From the NCBI GenBank assembly GCA_015056205.1, contig SVGS01000004.1, positions 62,001-126,000 of the forward strand: a DNA stretch of 64,000 bases, in the 5' to 3' direction. Origin of the DNA: Clostridiales bacterium. GTDB lineage: Bacteria > Bacillota > Clostridia > Christensenellales > Aristaeellaceae. The notes below the pieces were generated by a model. That model was not told where the DNA came from. It ran no database searches and worked only from the letters and a program-made list of their open reading frames with translations. Below are positions 37,264 to 46,235 of the stretch, piece after piece; positions within the stretch are counted from its first letter, which is position 1; each line of letters starts with the position of its first letter. The position numbers were made by a program, and so were the translations under genes.

Positions 37264-37310
37264 TCCGGAAAAATCCGGAAAAAATCCGGAACGGTCCGGA
37301 GGGATCCGGA
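37264..37310 (+). repeat. Five phased TCCGGA hexamers in the leader
   Basis: TCCGGA occurs at 37264, 37274, 37285, 37295 and 37305, that is, with 10, 11, 10 and 10 nt spacing. A sixth, degenerate TCC follows at 37315. TCCGGA is self-complementary. The cluster starts just after the predicted transcription start and ends about 22 nt before the ATG. Confidence 0.7.
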
Positions 37311-37332
37311 TTGATCCACAGGAGGAAAGAAC

Positions 37333-38331
37333 ATGAGCGCGAGACCCGTTCTCTGGATTGTGATTCCCTGCTACAATGAGGAGCAGGTGCTTCCGCTGAC
37401 CGCCCCTCTCTTTACCGGAAAGCTGGAGCAGCTGGCGGCGGCCGGTAAAATCAGTCCAAACAGCCGGGCGCTTTTTGTGAATGACGGTTCCTCCGACTGC
37501 ACCTGGGAGATCATCCGGAATCTGGCGGAGCGGGACGAGCGGATCCTGGGCATCTGCCAGAGCCGGAACCGGGGGCATCAGAACGCCGTGCTGGCCGGGC
37601 TGATGGAGGCCATGAACCGGTGCGATATCACCATTTCCATCGACTGCGACGGGCAGGACGATGTCAATGCCATGGACGAGATGGTGGATCAGTATCTGCA
37701 GGGCGCGGAGGTGGTTTACGGCGTCCGCTCCCGCCGGGATACGGATACCTGGTTCAAGCGCTTCACCGCGGAGAGCTTCTATAAGCTGATGAACCGGCTG
37801 GGCGCGGAGGTGGTTTTCAACCACGCGGATTACCGCCTGATCTCCGCGAAGGTCCTGCGCCATTTCGCCGATTTTGAGGAGGTCAATATTTTCCTGCGCG
37901 GGCTGGTGCCGCTGGTCGGCTTCCCCAGCGCGCAGGTGTATTATGAGCGGGCGGAAAGGCTGGCGGGCAAGAGCCATTATCCCCTGAAAAAAATGCTGGC
38001 CCTGGCTTTTAACGGCATTACCAGCCTGAGCATCAAGCCGATCACCCTGATCACCGGCTTCGGGATCGTCTTCAGCCTGGTGGGGCTTGTTCTGATGATC
38101 TGGGCCGTGGTGGAGGCAATCCTGGGCCATACGGTGGCCGGCTGGGCTTCCACGGTCTGCATTATCTGCCTGCTGGGCGGCATCCAGCTGATCAGCCTGG
38201 GCGTGATCGGGCAGTACGTGGGCAAAACCTATCTGGAAAGCAAGCGCCGTCCCCGCTACATCATTTCCTCCCGCACCTGGGAAAAGGAAGAGCGGCACTG
38301 GCTGGAAGAAAAGGATCCGCAAGGGGTCTGA
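37333..38331 (+). CDS. Family 2 glycosyltransferase, GtrB/DPM1 type
   Basis: A 332-residue enzyme with an N-terminal GT-A domain (VIPCYNEEQVL, FVNDGSSDCTW, SIDCDGQDD) and two C-terminal membrane helices (ITLITGFGIVFSLVGLVLMI and WASTVCIICLLGGIQLISLG). The class transfers a sugar from a nucleotide to undecaprenyl phosphate at the inner face of the membrane. The acceptor sugar-transferring partner (GtrC-like) is not adjacent. Ribosome site CAGGAGGAAAGAAC. The leader carries the phased TCCGGA repeats. Confidence 0.93.
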   Translation: MSARPVLWIVIPCYNEEQVLPLTAPLFTGKLEQLAAAGKISPNSRALFVNDGSSDCTWEIIRNLAERDERILGICQSRNRGHQNAVLAGLMEAMNRCDITISIDCDGQDDVNAMDEMVDQYLQGAEVVYGVRSRRDTDTWFKRFTAESFYKLMNRLGAEVVFNHADYRLISAKVLRHFADFEEVNIFLRGLVPLVGFPSAQVYYERAERLAGKSHYPLKKMLALAFNGITSLSIKPITLITGFGIVFSLVGLVLMIWAVVEAILGHTVAGWASTVCIICLLGGIQLISLGVIGQYVGKTYLESKRRPRYIISSRTWEKEERHWLEEKDPQGV

Positions 38332-38354
38332 CGGGTTCTGGAAATATTTCCCTG

Positions 38355-38383
38355 TTGCTTTTGGCGGGCAATCCGTCTATAAT
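38355..38383 (+). promoter_or_regulatory. Promoter of the Cna-B gene
   Basis: TTGCTT at 38355-38360, a 17-nt spacer and TATAAT at 38378-38383. Confidence 0.65.
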
Positions 38384-38461
38384 GGATTCTGTATCAGTAT
38401 ATCCTTTTTGGAGCACTGAAAAGAGCAGGAACCCGTACGACAGCAGAGGGGAGAATTGCAG

Positions 38462-40366
38462 ATGAAAGAACGGTTATGGCGGATTGTGTCCGTCCTGTGT
38501 GTGCTGGCGATGGCGCTGGGCTGTCTGGCCTATGGCGCGGCCGAGCAGACCCAGCAGCAATACGGAATTGTGACCATCAACTGGCAGGATGAGAATAACG
38601 CGGACGGGATCCGGCCGGCCAGCGTCACCATCGGGGGCGCTGAGCTGAAGGCGGATAACGGATGGACCGGGATCGGCAACGTGCCGGTGGCGAGCGTGCC
38701 GGATTTGGGGCATTATTCCGCCGGCACCATCAGCGTGAACGGTGACATCACGACCGTTACCTATGTCCATCGGGTCGAGAAGAGAACTGTGACCCCTAAG
38801 GTGGTCTGGGATGATGAGAATAACGCGAAAGGGATCCGCCCTTCGTCCCTGCCTGTCCGGGTGCTGCAGAACGGCAATCCGTATACGGCCGAGCTGAAGG
38901 TCGGCGCGAGCAACGGCTGGGGGCTGGAACTGTCTCTGCCGGAAAATCTGTACGGACGGATGGAATCAGCGGTATACGCGATCTCCGCTCCGGATGTGGC
39001 CGGCTACAAGAAGGATCGCAACGGTGTAGAGATGATTTATACCCTGCAGACCGGTAAGCTGAGCCTGAATGCTTCCGTTTCGGGCGCGCCGGCGGGGGCC
39101 GATCTGAGCGGCCTGCGCCTGCGGGTGGACGGGCCGGATCCGATGATGCCGGCGACCCTGACCTATGCGGACATAGCCAATGGCTCCGTTAGTTTCGGCG
39201 ATGTGCTGCCCGGTGTTTATCTGGTGGAGGATCTGAACGCGGATACCCTGGTGCCGGGTTACCGGCTGAACGGTTCCGCCAGCCGTGTGGCGGACGCGGT
39301 GCAGGTTCTGGCTGACGGTTCAGCTGAACTGAACTTCCGCTTTGTCTACAGCCAGCCGGACGCGGTGAAGCCGGAGGATCTCCCGGATCCCACCACGAAT
39401 CTGGGTGCGCTGTCCTTTGATATTCTGGGGCCGGATCCGGACCAGATGCCTATCCGTGGGCTGACCTACGCGAAGTTTACGAACGGACAGTTTGAACTGA
39501 ATAATCTGGTGCCCGGCACCTATGTGGTGGTGGAGCGGAACGCCGAAACCCTGGTGGATCTCTATACCCTGCGCAGCGACAGCACCACCGGCCTGATTCT
39601 GACGGTGGAAGGCGGCAAGACGGTGACCGCGAGGCTGTATAACCACTATGCGCCCGCGCCCACGCCGGAACCGGACGCGGTGACGGTCAGCGTGCCGGTG
39701 GTCAAGACCTGGAACGATAATAACGACGCGGACGGCAACCGTCCGGCCCAGGTCACCGTGCGGCTGTATGCCGACGGGGTGGAGACGGCCAGTGCCGCGC
39801 TGAACGCGGCGAACAACTGGTCCTACACCTTCGAGAATCTGCCCCGGAACAATGACGCCGGCGAGGAGATTGCCTACACGATCCTGGAGGATCAGGTACC
39901 TCAGTACCGGACGACCATCCGCGGCTATAACGTGGTGAATGATTATGTGCCGGAAACGGTCAGCGCTTCCGTGACCAAGATCTGGGATGATGAAAACGAT
40001 GCGGCCGGCATGCGGCCGCTGAGCGTCGCCATGAGCCTGTCCAACGGACGGGAAACCGTGGCGGTGGCCGTGCTGAACGAGAGTAACGGCTGGTCCAGGA
40101 CGGTGAATAACCTCCCGGCGATGCTGGACGGGCAGCCCGCCGTCTATACCTGGACCGAGCAGCAGACCCTGGGCTACACCCTCACCGATCTGCAGGAGAA
40201 CGGAAACAACGCGGTCTTTACCAATACCGCGTATGTGCGGCCGGCGGTGGAGGAGGCCAACCTGCCGCTGAGACGGCCCGGCAATACCTTCTACATCTTC
40301 GAGGATTATGAGACGCCTCTGGGTGTGGAGATCATGATTAACCATGTCGGCGACTGCTTTGACTGA
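38462..40366 (+). CDS. Secreted Cna-B repeat protein
   Basis: A 634-residue protein with a signal peptide (LWRIVSVLCVLAMALGCLAYGAA). Four Cna-B-like units start with the typical W-x-D-x-N-x-A-x-G-x-R-P: WQDENNADGIRPAS, WDDENNAKGIRPSS, WNDNNDADGNRPAQ and WDDENDAAGMRP. Between them lie two prealbumin-like units (about residues 200-390). Cna-B domains form stalks that hold adhesins away from the cell and often carry isopeptide bonds. There is no LPxTG sortase signal; the C terminus ends NHVGDCFD, so anchoring is not explained. The start at 38462 follows GAGGGGAGAATTGCAG. Confidence 0.88.
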   Translation: MKERLWRIVSVLCVLAMALGCLAYGAAEQTQQQYGIVTINWQDENNADGIRPASVTIGGAELKADNGWTGIGNVPVASVPDLGHYSAGTISVNGDITTVTYVHRVEKRTVTPKVVWDDENNAKGIRPSSLPVRVLQNGNPYTAELKVGASNGWGLELSLPENLYGRMESAVYAISAPDVAGYKKDRNGVEMIYTLQTGKLSLNASVSGAPAGADLSGLRLRVDGPDPMMPATLTYADIANGSVSFGDVLPGVYLVEDLNADTLVPGYRLNGSASRVADAVQVLADGSAELNFRFVYSQPDAVKPEDLPDPTTNLGALSFDILGPDPDQMPIRGLTYAKFTNGQFELNNLVPGTYVVVERNAETLVDLYTLRSDSTTGLILTVEGGKTVTARLYNHYAPAPTPEPDAVTVSVPVVKTWNDNNDADGNRPAQVTVRLYADGVETASAALNAANNWSYTFENLPRNNDAGEEIAYTILEDQVPQYRTTIRGYNVVNDYVPETVSASVTKIWDDENDAAGMRPLSVAMSLSNGRETVAVAVLNESNGWSRTVNNLPAMLDGQPAVYTWTEQQTLGYTLTDLQENGNNAVFTNTAYVRPAVEEANLPLRRPGNTFYIFEDYETPLGVEIMINHVGDCFD

Positions 40367-40422
40367 CGAACCGGTGGCGCGGGGGCGCCGGACCGGAATA
40401 TGTGAGGAAAGGGCCTGATATT

Positions 40423-42705
40423 GTGAACGCGATGAAGAAAATCCTTTGCCTGGCGCTGTCTCTGATGATGCTGTCCCTCCCGCTGCTGTCCCAGGCGGAA
40501 AACGCCGCGGAAGCCCCGGCGGAGGTTCCGCTGGAGGAGATTCAGTTTCCGGAGGAACTGAAGGTCGGCCATCCCACCATTACCAAGGGCGACTTTTTCA
40601 CGGAGCTCTTCGGCAATGATACGGCGGATATCGACGTACGGGCGCTGGTGCACGGCTATAACCTGGTAAACTGGGATCAGAACCAGGGCGAATACGTCTT
40701 CGACCCCTCCGTGGTGGAGGAAGTTATCGTCGGTTCGGATGAATACGGCAACCGGGTCTATAAGATGATGCTCTGCGACGACCTGTTCTATTCCGACGGC
40801 AGCAAGATCACCGCGTGGGACTATGCCTTCTCCATGCTGCTGATGATGAGCCCCGAAATCGAGCAGATCGGCGGAAAGATTTACCGGGCGGAGCATCTGC
40901 TGGGCTATAAGGAATATATCGACGCCCGCCGCCGGGAAATCGCCGGGGAAACCCTGGAGATTCAGGATAAGGTGCTGACCGGCGTGGAAGTGCACAGCGA
41001 CCGGGAACTGTGGGTCTGGCTGGACGTGGACTTCCTGCCCTACTTCTTCGAGGTCGGCCTGCTGCTGTGCGAGCCCTATCCGATTCAGGTCATCGCTCCC
41101 GGATGCAAGGTGTATTCCGGCCCCGGGGATTACGGCGTGTATATCGGCAATGAGGATCCGACTGTCACGGAGCCCCTGTATACCGCGGAGCTGCTCCGGA
41201 AAACCATTCTGGATCCGGAAACCGGTTACAACTCTCATCCCAGCGTGGTCTCCGGCCCCTATACCATGCTGAGCTGGGACGGCGTGACCTCCCATTATGA
41301 AATCAACCCCTATTTCAAGGGCGCCTGGTATCATAACAGCCTGCCGAACGGCTATGAAAACGGTCCGGTGGAATACATCCCGATGCTGGACGCGGAAGGC
41401 AATCCGATGCTGGATGCCCAGGGAAATGCCTATTATCTGGTCAAGCCCACCATTCAGAAGGTTTCCTTCACGGTGGCGGATAACGATACCATGATTCAGA
41501 AGCTGGCGGACGGCGAGCTGGATCTGGTCAACAAGATCACCTACGGGCCCACCATTCTGGAGGGTATGAGCCGGGCCGGCGAAGCGGGCCTGAGCTTCTC
41601 CAACTATCCCCGGATCGGGCTGTCCTTCCTGACCTTCACCTACGACTGGCCCACCGTGCATGAGAAGGAAGTGCGCCAGGCCATCGCCTGGTGTATGGAC
41701 CGGGATCTGCTGACCGGCGAATACTGCGGCGTGAAGAATCCGGAAACCGGGGAGATCGCCCAGAACTTCGGCCTGCGGGTGGACGGATATTTCGGAATTG
41801 AGCAGTGGGAATACCTGCTGGTCACCCGCCAGGTCGGCTGGCCGGTGAACTTCATCGATGAGGAAACTGTGAAGATCAAGCTCGAAGAGGGCGAGGAGGA
41901 TCCCACCAAGAAGTTCAAGAACCGGTATTACACCACCGACGCGGAAATGGAACAGATGATCGCCGCGTGGGAAGCCCTGGCCACGGAGTGGGAAGACGCC
42001 CTGGTGGAATACACCGTGGATCTGGAAAAGGCCACTGCCCTGCTGGACAAGGCGAAGTGGAACCTGAACCGCAGCGGCGAGGCTTTCCGGCCCGGCGTGG
42101 ACGATGTCCGCTGCAAGGATATCGACGGCACGATCGTTCCCCTGGATCTGAAGATGCTCTATCCGGCCGGAAACCACATGGCGGAGTTCATGCAGGAGGA
42201 AGGCAACTTTGTGGACAACCTGGCGAAGGTCGGCATTAAGCTGGAGCTGGTGCCCGCGCCCATGGAAGAGCTGCTGAAGGCCTATTACCGCCAGACGGAA
42301 CGCACGACCGACATGATCTACCTGGCGACCAACTTCCACATCGTGGTGGACCCCTCTATCACCTATTCCACGGATCCCACCGTCAACCACGAGATCTGGA
42401 ACAACACCTATTCGGATGACGAGGAGCTGTATTACGATGCCGTCAGCATGCGGAAGACGGAGCCCGGTGATGTGTTCGAATACGTGAGCAAGTGGATCGC
42501 CTTCCAGAAGCGGTACAATGAAGTGCTGCCGACGATCCCGATCTACTCCAACATCTATTTTGACTTCTATACGCAGTATCTGCAGAACTACGAAATTACC
42601 AGCACCGTCACCTGGTCCCAGGCCATCGTCAAGGCCTTCTTCGGACTCCCGGTTACGGCTGAGGAACCCGCGGAGGAAGGCGACGATCTGGAGTTCGCCG
42701 ACTGA
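40423..42705 (+). CDS. Large family-5 extracellular solute-binding protein
   Basis: About 760 residues, larger than common OppA/DppA proteins (500-600). The signal peptide is KKILCLALSLMMLSLPLLSQAEN. Family 5 signatures include DLFYSDGSKITAWDYAFSM, VSGPYTMLSWDG and VRQAIAWCMDRDLLTG. Acidic insertions (for example KIKLEEGEEDPTKKF) account for extra length. The protein would bind a peptide or other large solute. No permease or ATPase genes accompany it, so it must share a transporter elsewhere or act as a receptor. GTG at 40423 is 10 nt after GAGGAAAGG; ATG 40432 is an alternative. Confidence 0.88.
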   Translation: MNAMKKILCLALSLMMLSLPLLSQAENAAEAPAEVPLEEIQFPEELKVGHPTITKGDFFTELFGNDTADIDVRALVHGYNLVNWDQNQGEYVFDPSVVEEVIVGSDEYGNRVYKMMLCDDLFYSDGSKITAWDYAFSMLLMMSPEIEQIGGKIYRAEHLLGYKEYIDARRREIAGETLEIQDKVLTGVEVHSDRELWVWLDVDFLPYFFEVGLLLCEPYPIQVIAPGCKVYSGPGDYGVYIGNEDPTVTEPLYTAELLRKTILDPETGYNSHPSVVSGPYTMLSWDGVTSHYEINPYFKGAWYHNSLPNGYENGPVEYIPMLDAEGNPMLDAQGNAYYLVKPTIQKVSFTVADNDTMIQKLADGELDLVNKITYGPTILEGMSRAGEAGLSFSNYPRIGLSFLTFTYDWPTVHEKEVRQAIAWCMDRDLLTGEYCGVKNPETGEIAQNFGLRVDGYFGIEQWEYLLVTRQVGWPVNFIDEETVKIKLEEGEEDPTKKFKNRYYTTDAEMEQMIAAWEALATEWEDALVEYTVDLEKATALLDKAKWNLNRSGEAFRPGVDDVRCKDIDGTIVPLDLKMLYPAGNHMAEFMQEEGNFVDNLAKVGIKLELVPAPMEELLKAYYRQTERTTDMIYLATNFHIVVDPSITYSTDPTVNHEIWNNTYSDDEELYYDAVSMRKTEPGDVFEYVSKWIAFQKRYNEVLPTIPIYSNIYFDFYTQYLQNYEITSTVTWSQAIVKAFFGLPVTAEEPAEEGDDLEFAD

Positions 42706-42756
42706 CGGACCGCGGAAACAACCGCGTTCCGCCGGAACCGGATCCCATCGGAAATC

Positions 42757-42787
42757 ACACCGGAAGTCAGAGGACTTCCGGTGTTTT
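42757..42787 (+). terminator. Terminator after the solute-binding protein gene
   Basis: ACACCGGAAGTC and GACTTCCGGTGT pair perfectly over 12 bp around AGAG, followed by TTTT. Confidence 0.88.
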
Positions 42788-42847
42788 CTGGAAGAAAACG
42801 GGAACCGGGCGCCCGAAGCCCGGAAGAAAACAGAGGAGGCGAAGCCT

Positions 42848-43732
42848 GTGAGACTGGGTACGCTGGAAGCCGGCGGAACGAAGATGGTGCTCTCCGTCGG
42901 CAATGAACAGAACGAGCTGACGGAACAGCTCACGATTCCGACGGAAACGCCGGAGGTGACCGTTCCGGCCATGCTGGCCTGGTTCCGGGAGCGGAAGATT
43001 GAGGCGCTGGGAATCGGAACCTTCGGGCCGGTGGATCTGAATCCCGCCTCGCCGGCCTACGGCTGGATCACCAGCACGCCGAAGCTGGCCTGGCAGCAGG
43101 CGCCCCTGCTGCCGATGCTGCGGGACGGGCTGGGCGTGCCGGCGAAAATCGATACGGACGTCAACGCGGCGGCGCTGGCGGAGTGGAAGCTGGGAGCGGC
43201 CCGCGGTCTGAACAGCTGTATGTATGTCACGGTCGGAACCGGGGTCGGCGCCGGCCTGGTGGTGGAGGGAAGGCTGGTCCACGGCCTGCTGCACCCGGAG
43301 TTGGGGCATATGCTGCTCCGGCCGGAATCCGGGGATCCCGCGCCGAAGGGCTTCTGCCCCTTTCATGAAGGCTGCATCGAAGGCCTGGCTTCCGGCCCAG
43401 CCATGGAAAAACGGTGGGGAAGAAAAGCCTATGAGCTGCCCCCGGATCACGAGGCCTGGGATCTGGAGGCGGATTACCTGGCGCAGATGTGCATGAACGC
43501 GCTCTGTGCCTTCTCGCCGGAGAAGATTATTCTCGGCGGCGGCGTCATGCAGCAGAAGCATCTTTTCCCGCGGATCCGGGAAAAAACAAAGGTCCTGCTG
43601 AACGGCTATATCCGGCATCCCCGGATTCTGAACGGGATGGAGGATCTGATTACGGAACCGGGGCTGGGCACCCGCAGCGGCGCCCTGGGCGCGCTGCTGC
43701 TCGCCCGGGAAGCCCTGGAGAAGCACGGCTGA
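42848..43732 (+). CDS. ROK family sugar kinase, fructokinase type
   Basis: A 294-residue ROK protein. The N-terminal phosphate loop is LEAGGTKMVLSVG, the catalytic aspartate lies in DTDVNAAALAEW, and the zinc site reads H-P-E-L-G-H then C-P-F-H-E-G-C-I-E-G. This zinc pattern and the E-A-G-G-T-K loop are those of bacterial fructokinases, so fructose or mannose phosphorylation is likely. The GTG start follows GAGGAGGCGAAGCC; upstream in-frame codons come from the preceding terminator region. It is followed after 38 nt by a MATE exporter gene. Confidence 0.9.
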   Translation: MRLGTLEAGGTKMVLSVGNEQNELTEQLTIPTETPEVTVPAMLAWFRERKIEALGIGTFGPVDLNPASPAYGWITSTPKLAWQQAPLLPMLRDGLGVPAKIDTDVNAAALAEWKLGAARGLNSCMYVTVGTGVGAGLVVEGRLVHGLLHPELGHMLLRPESGDPAPKGFCPFHEGCIEGLASGPAMEKRWGRKAYELPPDHEAWDLEADYLAQMCMNALCAFSPEKIILGGGVMQQKHLFPRIREKTKVLLNGYIRHPRILNGMEDLITEPGLGTRSGALGALLLAREALEKHG

Positions 43733-43770
43733 CAAGTCCCCGGAGCGCAGGGAAGGAGAGAATCGGAACC

Positions 43771-45165
43771 ATGAAGATGACGGCGGAAAACCGGGCTCAG
43801 ATGCTGCTGAATGAGCCGCTGCGGAAGGTGATTCCCGGCCTGGCGGTTCCTACCATCATTTCCATGCTGGTGACCGCCATTTACAATATGGCGGATACCT
43901 ATTTTGTCAGCCGCATCAGCACGGAAGCCAGCGGCGCGGTGGGCGTGGTGTTTTCCGCCATGGCCATTATTCAGGCCCTGGCCTTTACGATCGGCATGGG
44001 CAGCGGAACCAATCTGAGCCTGAGCCTGGGCGCGGGAAACGAGGAGGAAGCGCGCACCTTTGTCTCCGTGGGCTTCTTTACCGCCTTCCTGACCGGAACG
44101 GTTCTGATGATCCTCTGCAATCTGTTTATCGATCCCCTGGTCCGCTTCCTGGGCGCGACCAACGAAATCGCGCCCCACGCGACCTCCTACGCGTCCTATA
44201 TCTTTTACGCGGCGCCCTTCATGATGTGCTCTTTTGTCATGAATAATCTGCTGCGGTTCCAGGGCATGGCCAGCTATGCCATGGTGGGCATCACCACCGG
44301 CGGCCTGCTGAATATCGCCCTGGATCCGCTGCTGATTTTCGGCCTGAACCTGGGAACCGCGGGGGCGGCCATCGCCACCGCCGTGTCCCAGTTTGTCAGC
44401 TTCAGCATTCTGCTGATCATGTGCAATACCCGCAAGGGCGTGATCCGGATCCGCTTCCGCGACTTCCGCCCCACGGCGGCGAAGTACCGCCGCATCCTGT
44501 ATAACGGAATCCCCTCCCTCGGCCGGCAGGGAATCGCCAGCGTCGCCACCATCATTCTGAACCGGGTGGCGGGCGGCATCTCCTCCGATCCCGCGACGGT
44601 GAACGCCGCCATCGCGGCGATGTCCATCGTTTCCCGCTTTGTCATGTTTATCAACAGCGCGGTGGTGGGCTTCGGCCAGGGCTTCCAGCCGGTATGCGGC
44701 TTCTGCTTCGGCGCGGGCAAATACCGGCGCGTGCGGGAAGCCTATCTGTATTGCGGAAAGGTGGCCACCGTGATCCTGCTGGTGCTGGGCGGGGCGGCGT
44801 TCCTGTTCAGCGATTCCATTATCCGCCTGTTCCGGGCGGAGGATCCCCTGGTGGTTTCCATCGGCACCACCGCCCTCCGGCTGCAGCTGTGCACGCTGCC
44901 GCTCTGGGGCTTCTATGTCATGGCGAATATGTGCACCCAGTCCATGGGCTACGGGCTCAGCAGCACGGTGATTTCCAGCGCCCGCCAGGGCATCTTTCTG
45001 ATTCCGACGGTGCTGATCCTTCCCGCCCTTTTCGGGATCCTGGGCCTCCAGCTGGCCCAGCCCGTGGCGGATGTGCTGGCGTTCATTATGTCCATGCTGA
45101 TCATGCGGCGGATTCTGAACAAGCTCAAAGCCCTGCCCGACCGGCCCCATCCCCTGGATCCGTAA
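43771..45165 (+). CDS. MATE family efflux transporter, MepA-like
   Basis: A 464-residue protein with about 12 membrane helices. It opens with MLLNEPLRKVIPGLAVPTIISMLVT and has Y-N-M-A-D-T-Y-F-V, the diagnostic MepA/MATE start, plus G-M-G-S-G-T-N-L-S and the mid-point motif. It exports cationic drugs or toxic metabolites using an ion gradient. The start follows AAGGAGAGAATCGGAACC. It converges with the YgjP-type gene with only 3 nt between stops and no visible terminator. Confidence 0.93.
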   Translation: MKMTAENRAQMLLNEPLRKVIPGLAVPTIISMLVTAIYNMADTYFVSRISTEASGAVGVVFSAMAIIQALAFTIGMGSGTNLSLSLGAGNEEEARTFVSVGFFTAFLTGTVLMILCNLFIDPLVRFLGATNEIAPHATSYASYIFYAAPFMMCSFVMNNLLRFQGMASYAMVGITTGGLLNIALDPLLIFGLNLGTAGAAIATAVSQFVSFSILLIMCNTRKGVIRIRFRDFRPTAAKYRRILYNGIPSLGRQGIASVATIILNRVAGGISSDPATVNAAIAAMSIVSRFVMFINSAVVGFGQGFQPVCGFCFGAGKYRRVREAYLYCGKVATVILLVLGGAAFLFSDSIIRLFRAEDPLVVSIGTTALRLQLCTLPLWGFYVMANMCTQSMGYGLSSTVISSARQGIFLIPTVLILPALFGILGLQLAQPVADVLAFIMSMLIMRRILNKLKALPDRPHPLDP

Positions 45166-45168
45166 AAA

Positions 45169-45747
45169 CTATTCCTCCGGTCCCCGGGGCATGCGCGCCA
45201 GCAGCGCGGTTCCATTCTGCTTCAGCCAGTTCCGGGACGCGGAATAGTCCGGCAGCACCGAGGCCACTTCCGCCCAGAAGGCGGGAGAGTGGTCCATATG
45301 TTTTAAATGGCTCAGCTCGTGTACAACCACATAGTCGATCACATCCGGCGGGCACAGCATCAGCATGACGTTGAAATTCAGGTTCCCCCTGGAGGAACAG
45401 CTGCCCCACCGGGTTTTCTGATTCCGGATGGTGATGCCGTGATACCGGACGCCCATCTTCCGGGCAAAGGCGGCGGCCCGGGCCGAAAGGTCCTGCACCG
45501 CCTTTTCTCCCAGGGCGGTCATTTCCGCCCAGCTCAGGCCGGGAACGGAACGGGTCTGCTCCTCCCGCCGGGCCGCTTCGGCCAGATGCTTTTGAATCCA
45601 CGGGTCCTTTTCCCGCAGAAACCGGCGGATTTCCGCCTCGGGGATCAGCCAGGGAGCCCGGACGACGACCAGCCGGGAGGAGCGAATCTCCACGCTCATG
45701 CTTCTCCGGCTGCTGCGGATCACCTGAATTTCATAAGGGGCTGACAT
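45169..45747 (-). CDS. YgjP-like metal-dependent protein (DUF45/M48-like)
   Basis: A 192-residue protein. V-V-H-E-L-S-H-L-K-H-M-D-H-S-P-A-F-W has the H-E-x-x-H metal motif (about residues 130-134) plus a third histidine a few residues on, as in the YgjP/DUF45 family. N-Q-K-T-R-W-G-S-C-S is another family hallmark. Reported activity of relatives includes nucleotide hydrolysis, not only proteolysis, so 'metal-dependent hydrolase' is the safest name. The start at 45747 is preceded by GGCGGGGAAAGCCGGT; the frame is open 29 codons more without similarity. Confidence 0.9.
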   Translation of the reverse strand: MSAPYEIQVIRSSRRSMSVEIRSSRLVVVRAPWLIPEAEIRRFLREKDPWIQKHLAEAARREEQTRSVPGLSWAEMTALGEKAVQDLSARAAAFARKMGVRYHGITIRNQKTRWGSCSSRGNLNFNVMLMLCPPDVIDYVVVHELSHLKHMDHSPAFWAEVASVLPDYSASRNWLKQNGTALLARMPRGPEE

Positions 45748-45824
45748 ACCGGCTTTCCCCGCCTTTCCTTCCTGAAGTCGCCTCTCATCATACCCAATCC
45801 CGCGGCTCCGCGCAAGGGAAATTC

Positions 45825-45853
45825 TTGACATCATTTTTGCAAAATGATATTAT
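45825..45853 (+). promoter_or_regulatory. Promoter with dyad operator in the spacer, STAS gene
   Basis: TTGACA at 45825-45830, a 17-nt spacer and TATTAT at 45848-45853. The spacer is nearly filled by the perfect inverted repeat ATCATTTT-TGC-AAAATGAT (45830-45848), positioned to block RNA polymerase if bound. Confidence 0.75.
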
Positions 45854-45905
45854 GAATTGATTTATCGGTGTATTCCGTTTGAATATACGGAAGAGGAGGA
45901 TTCCC

Positions 45906-46202
45906 ATGACGATTAAGAAGACACTGAACGGTAAAGACCTGACCATTGCGCTGGAAGGGCGTCTGGATACGATGACGGCGCCGGAGCTGGAAAAGGAGCT
46001 GCAGAGCTCTCTGGACGGCGTGAACACCCTGACGATGGATTTCAGCGGGCTGGACTATATTTCTTCCGCCGGTCTGCGCGTGCTGCTGAGCGCGCACAAA
46101 CGGTTAAGCGGCGCGGGCGGGATGAAGATCACCCATGTGAACGAAATCGTGAGCGAAGTGTTTGATGTCACCGGGTTCAGCGATATTCTGGATATTGAGT
46201 AA
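45906..46202 (+). CDS. STAS domain anti-anti-sigma factor
   Basis: A 98-residue single STAS domain of the SpoIIAA/RsbV type. The phosphorylation loop is F-S-G-L-D-Y-I-S-S-A-G-L-R with the target serine at about residue 54. The unphosphorylated form binds an anti-sigma kinase and frees a sigma factor. GAGGAGGATTCCC gives the start at 45906. It is followed after 33 nt by a protein with an RsbW-like look, its likely partner. No sigma factor gene is adjacent. Confidence 0.93.
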   Translation: MTIKKTLNGKDLTIALEGRLDTMTAPELEKELQSSLDGVNTLTMDFSGLDYISSAGLRVLLSAHKRLSGAGGMKITHVNEIVSEVFDVTGFSDILDIE

Positions 46203-46235
46203 CAGACGCAGTCGGGAAGCAGGAGGCAGTGGGAT

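Noticed and set aside
40306..42972. Long open frame of 888 codons on the minus strand
   Set aside because: It is antisense to the well-supported solute-binding protein gene. High GC gives long antisense frames here; the translation is rich in His, Gly, Val and Leu with no recognisable domain and no ribosome site.
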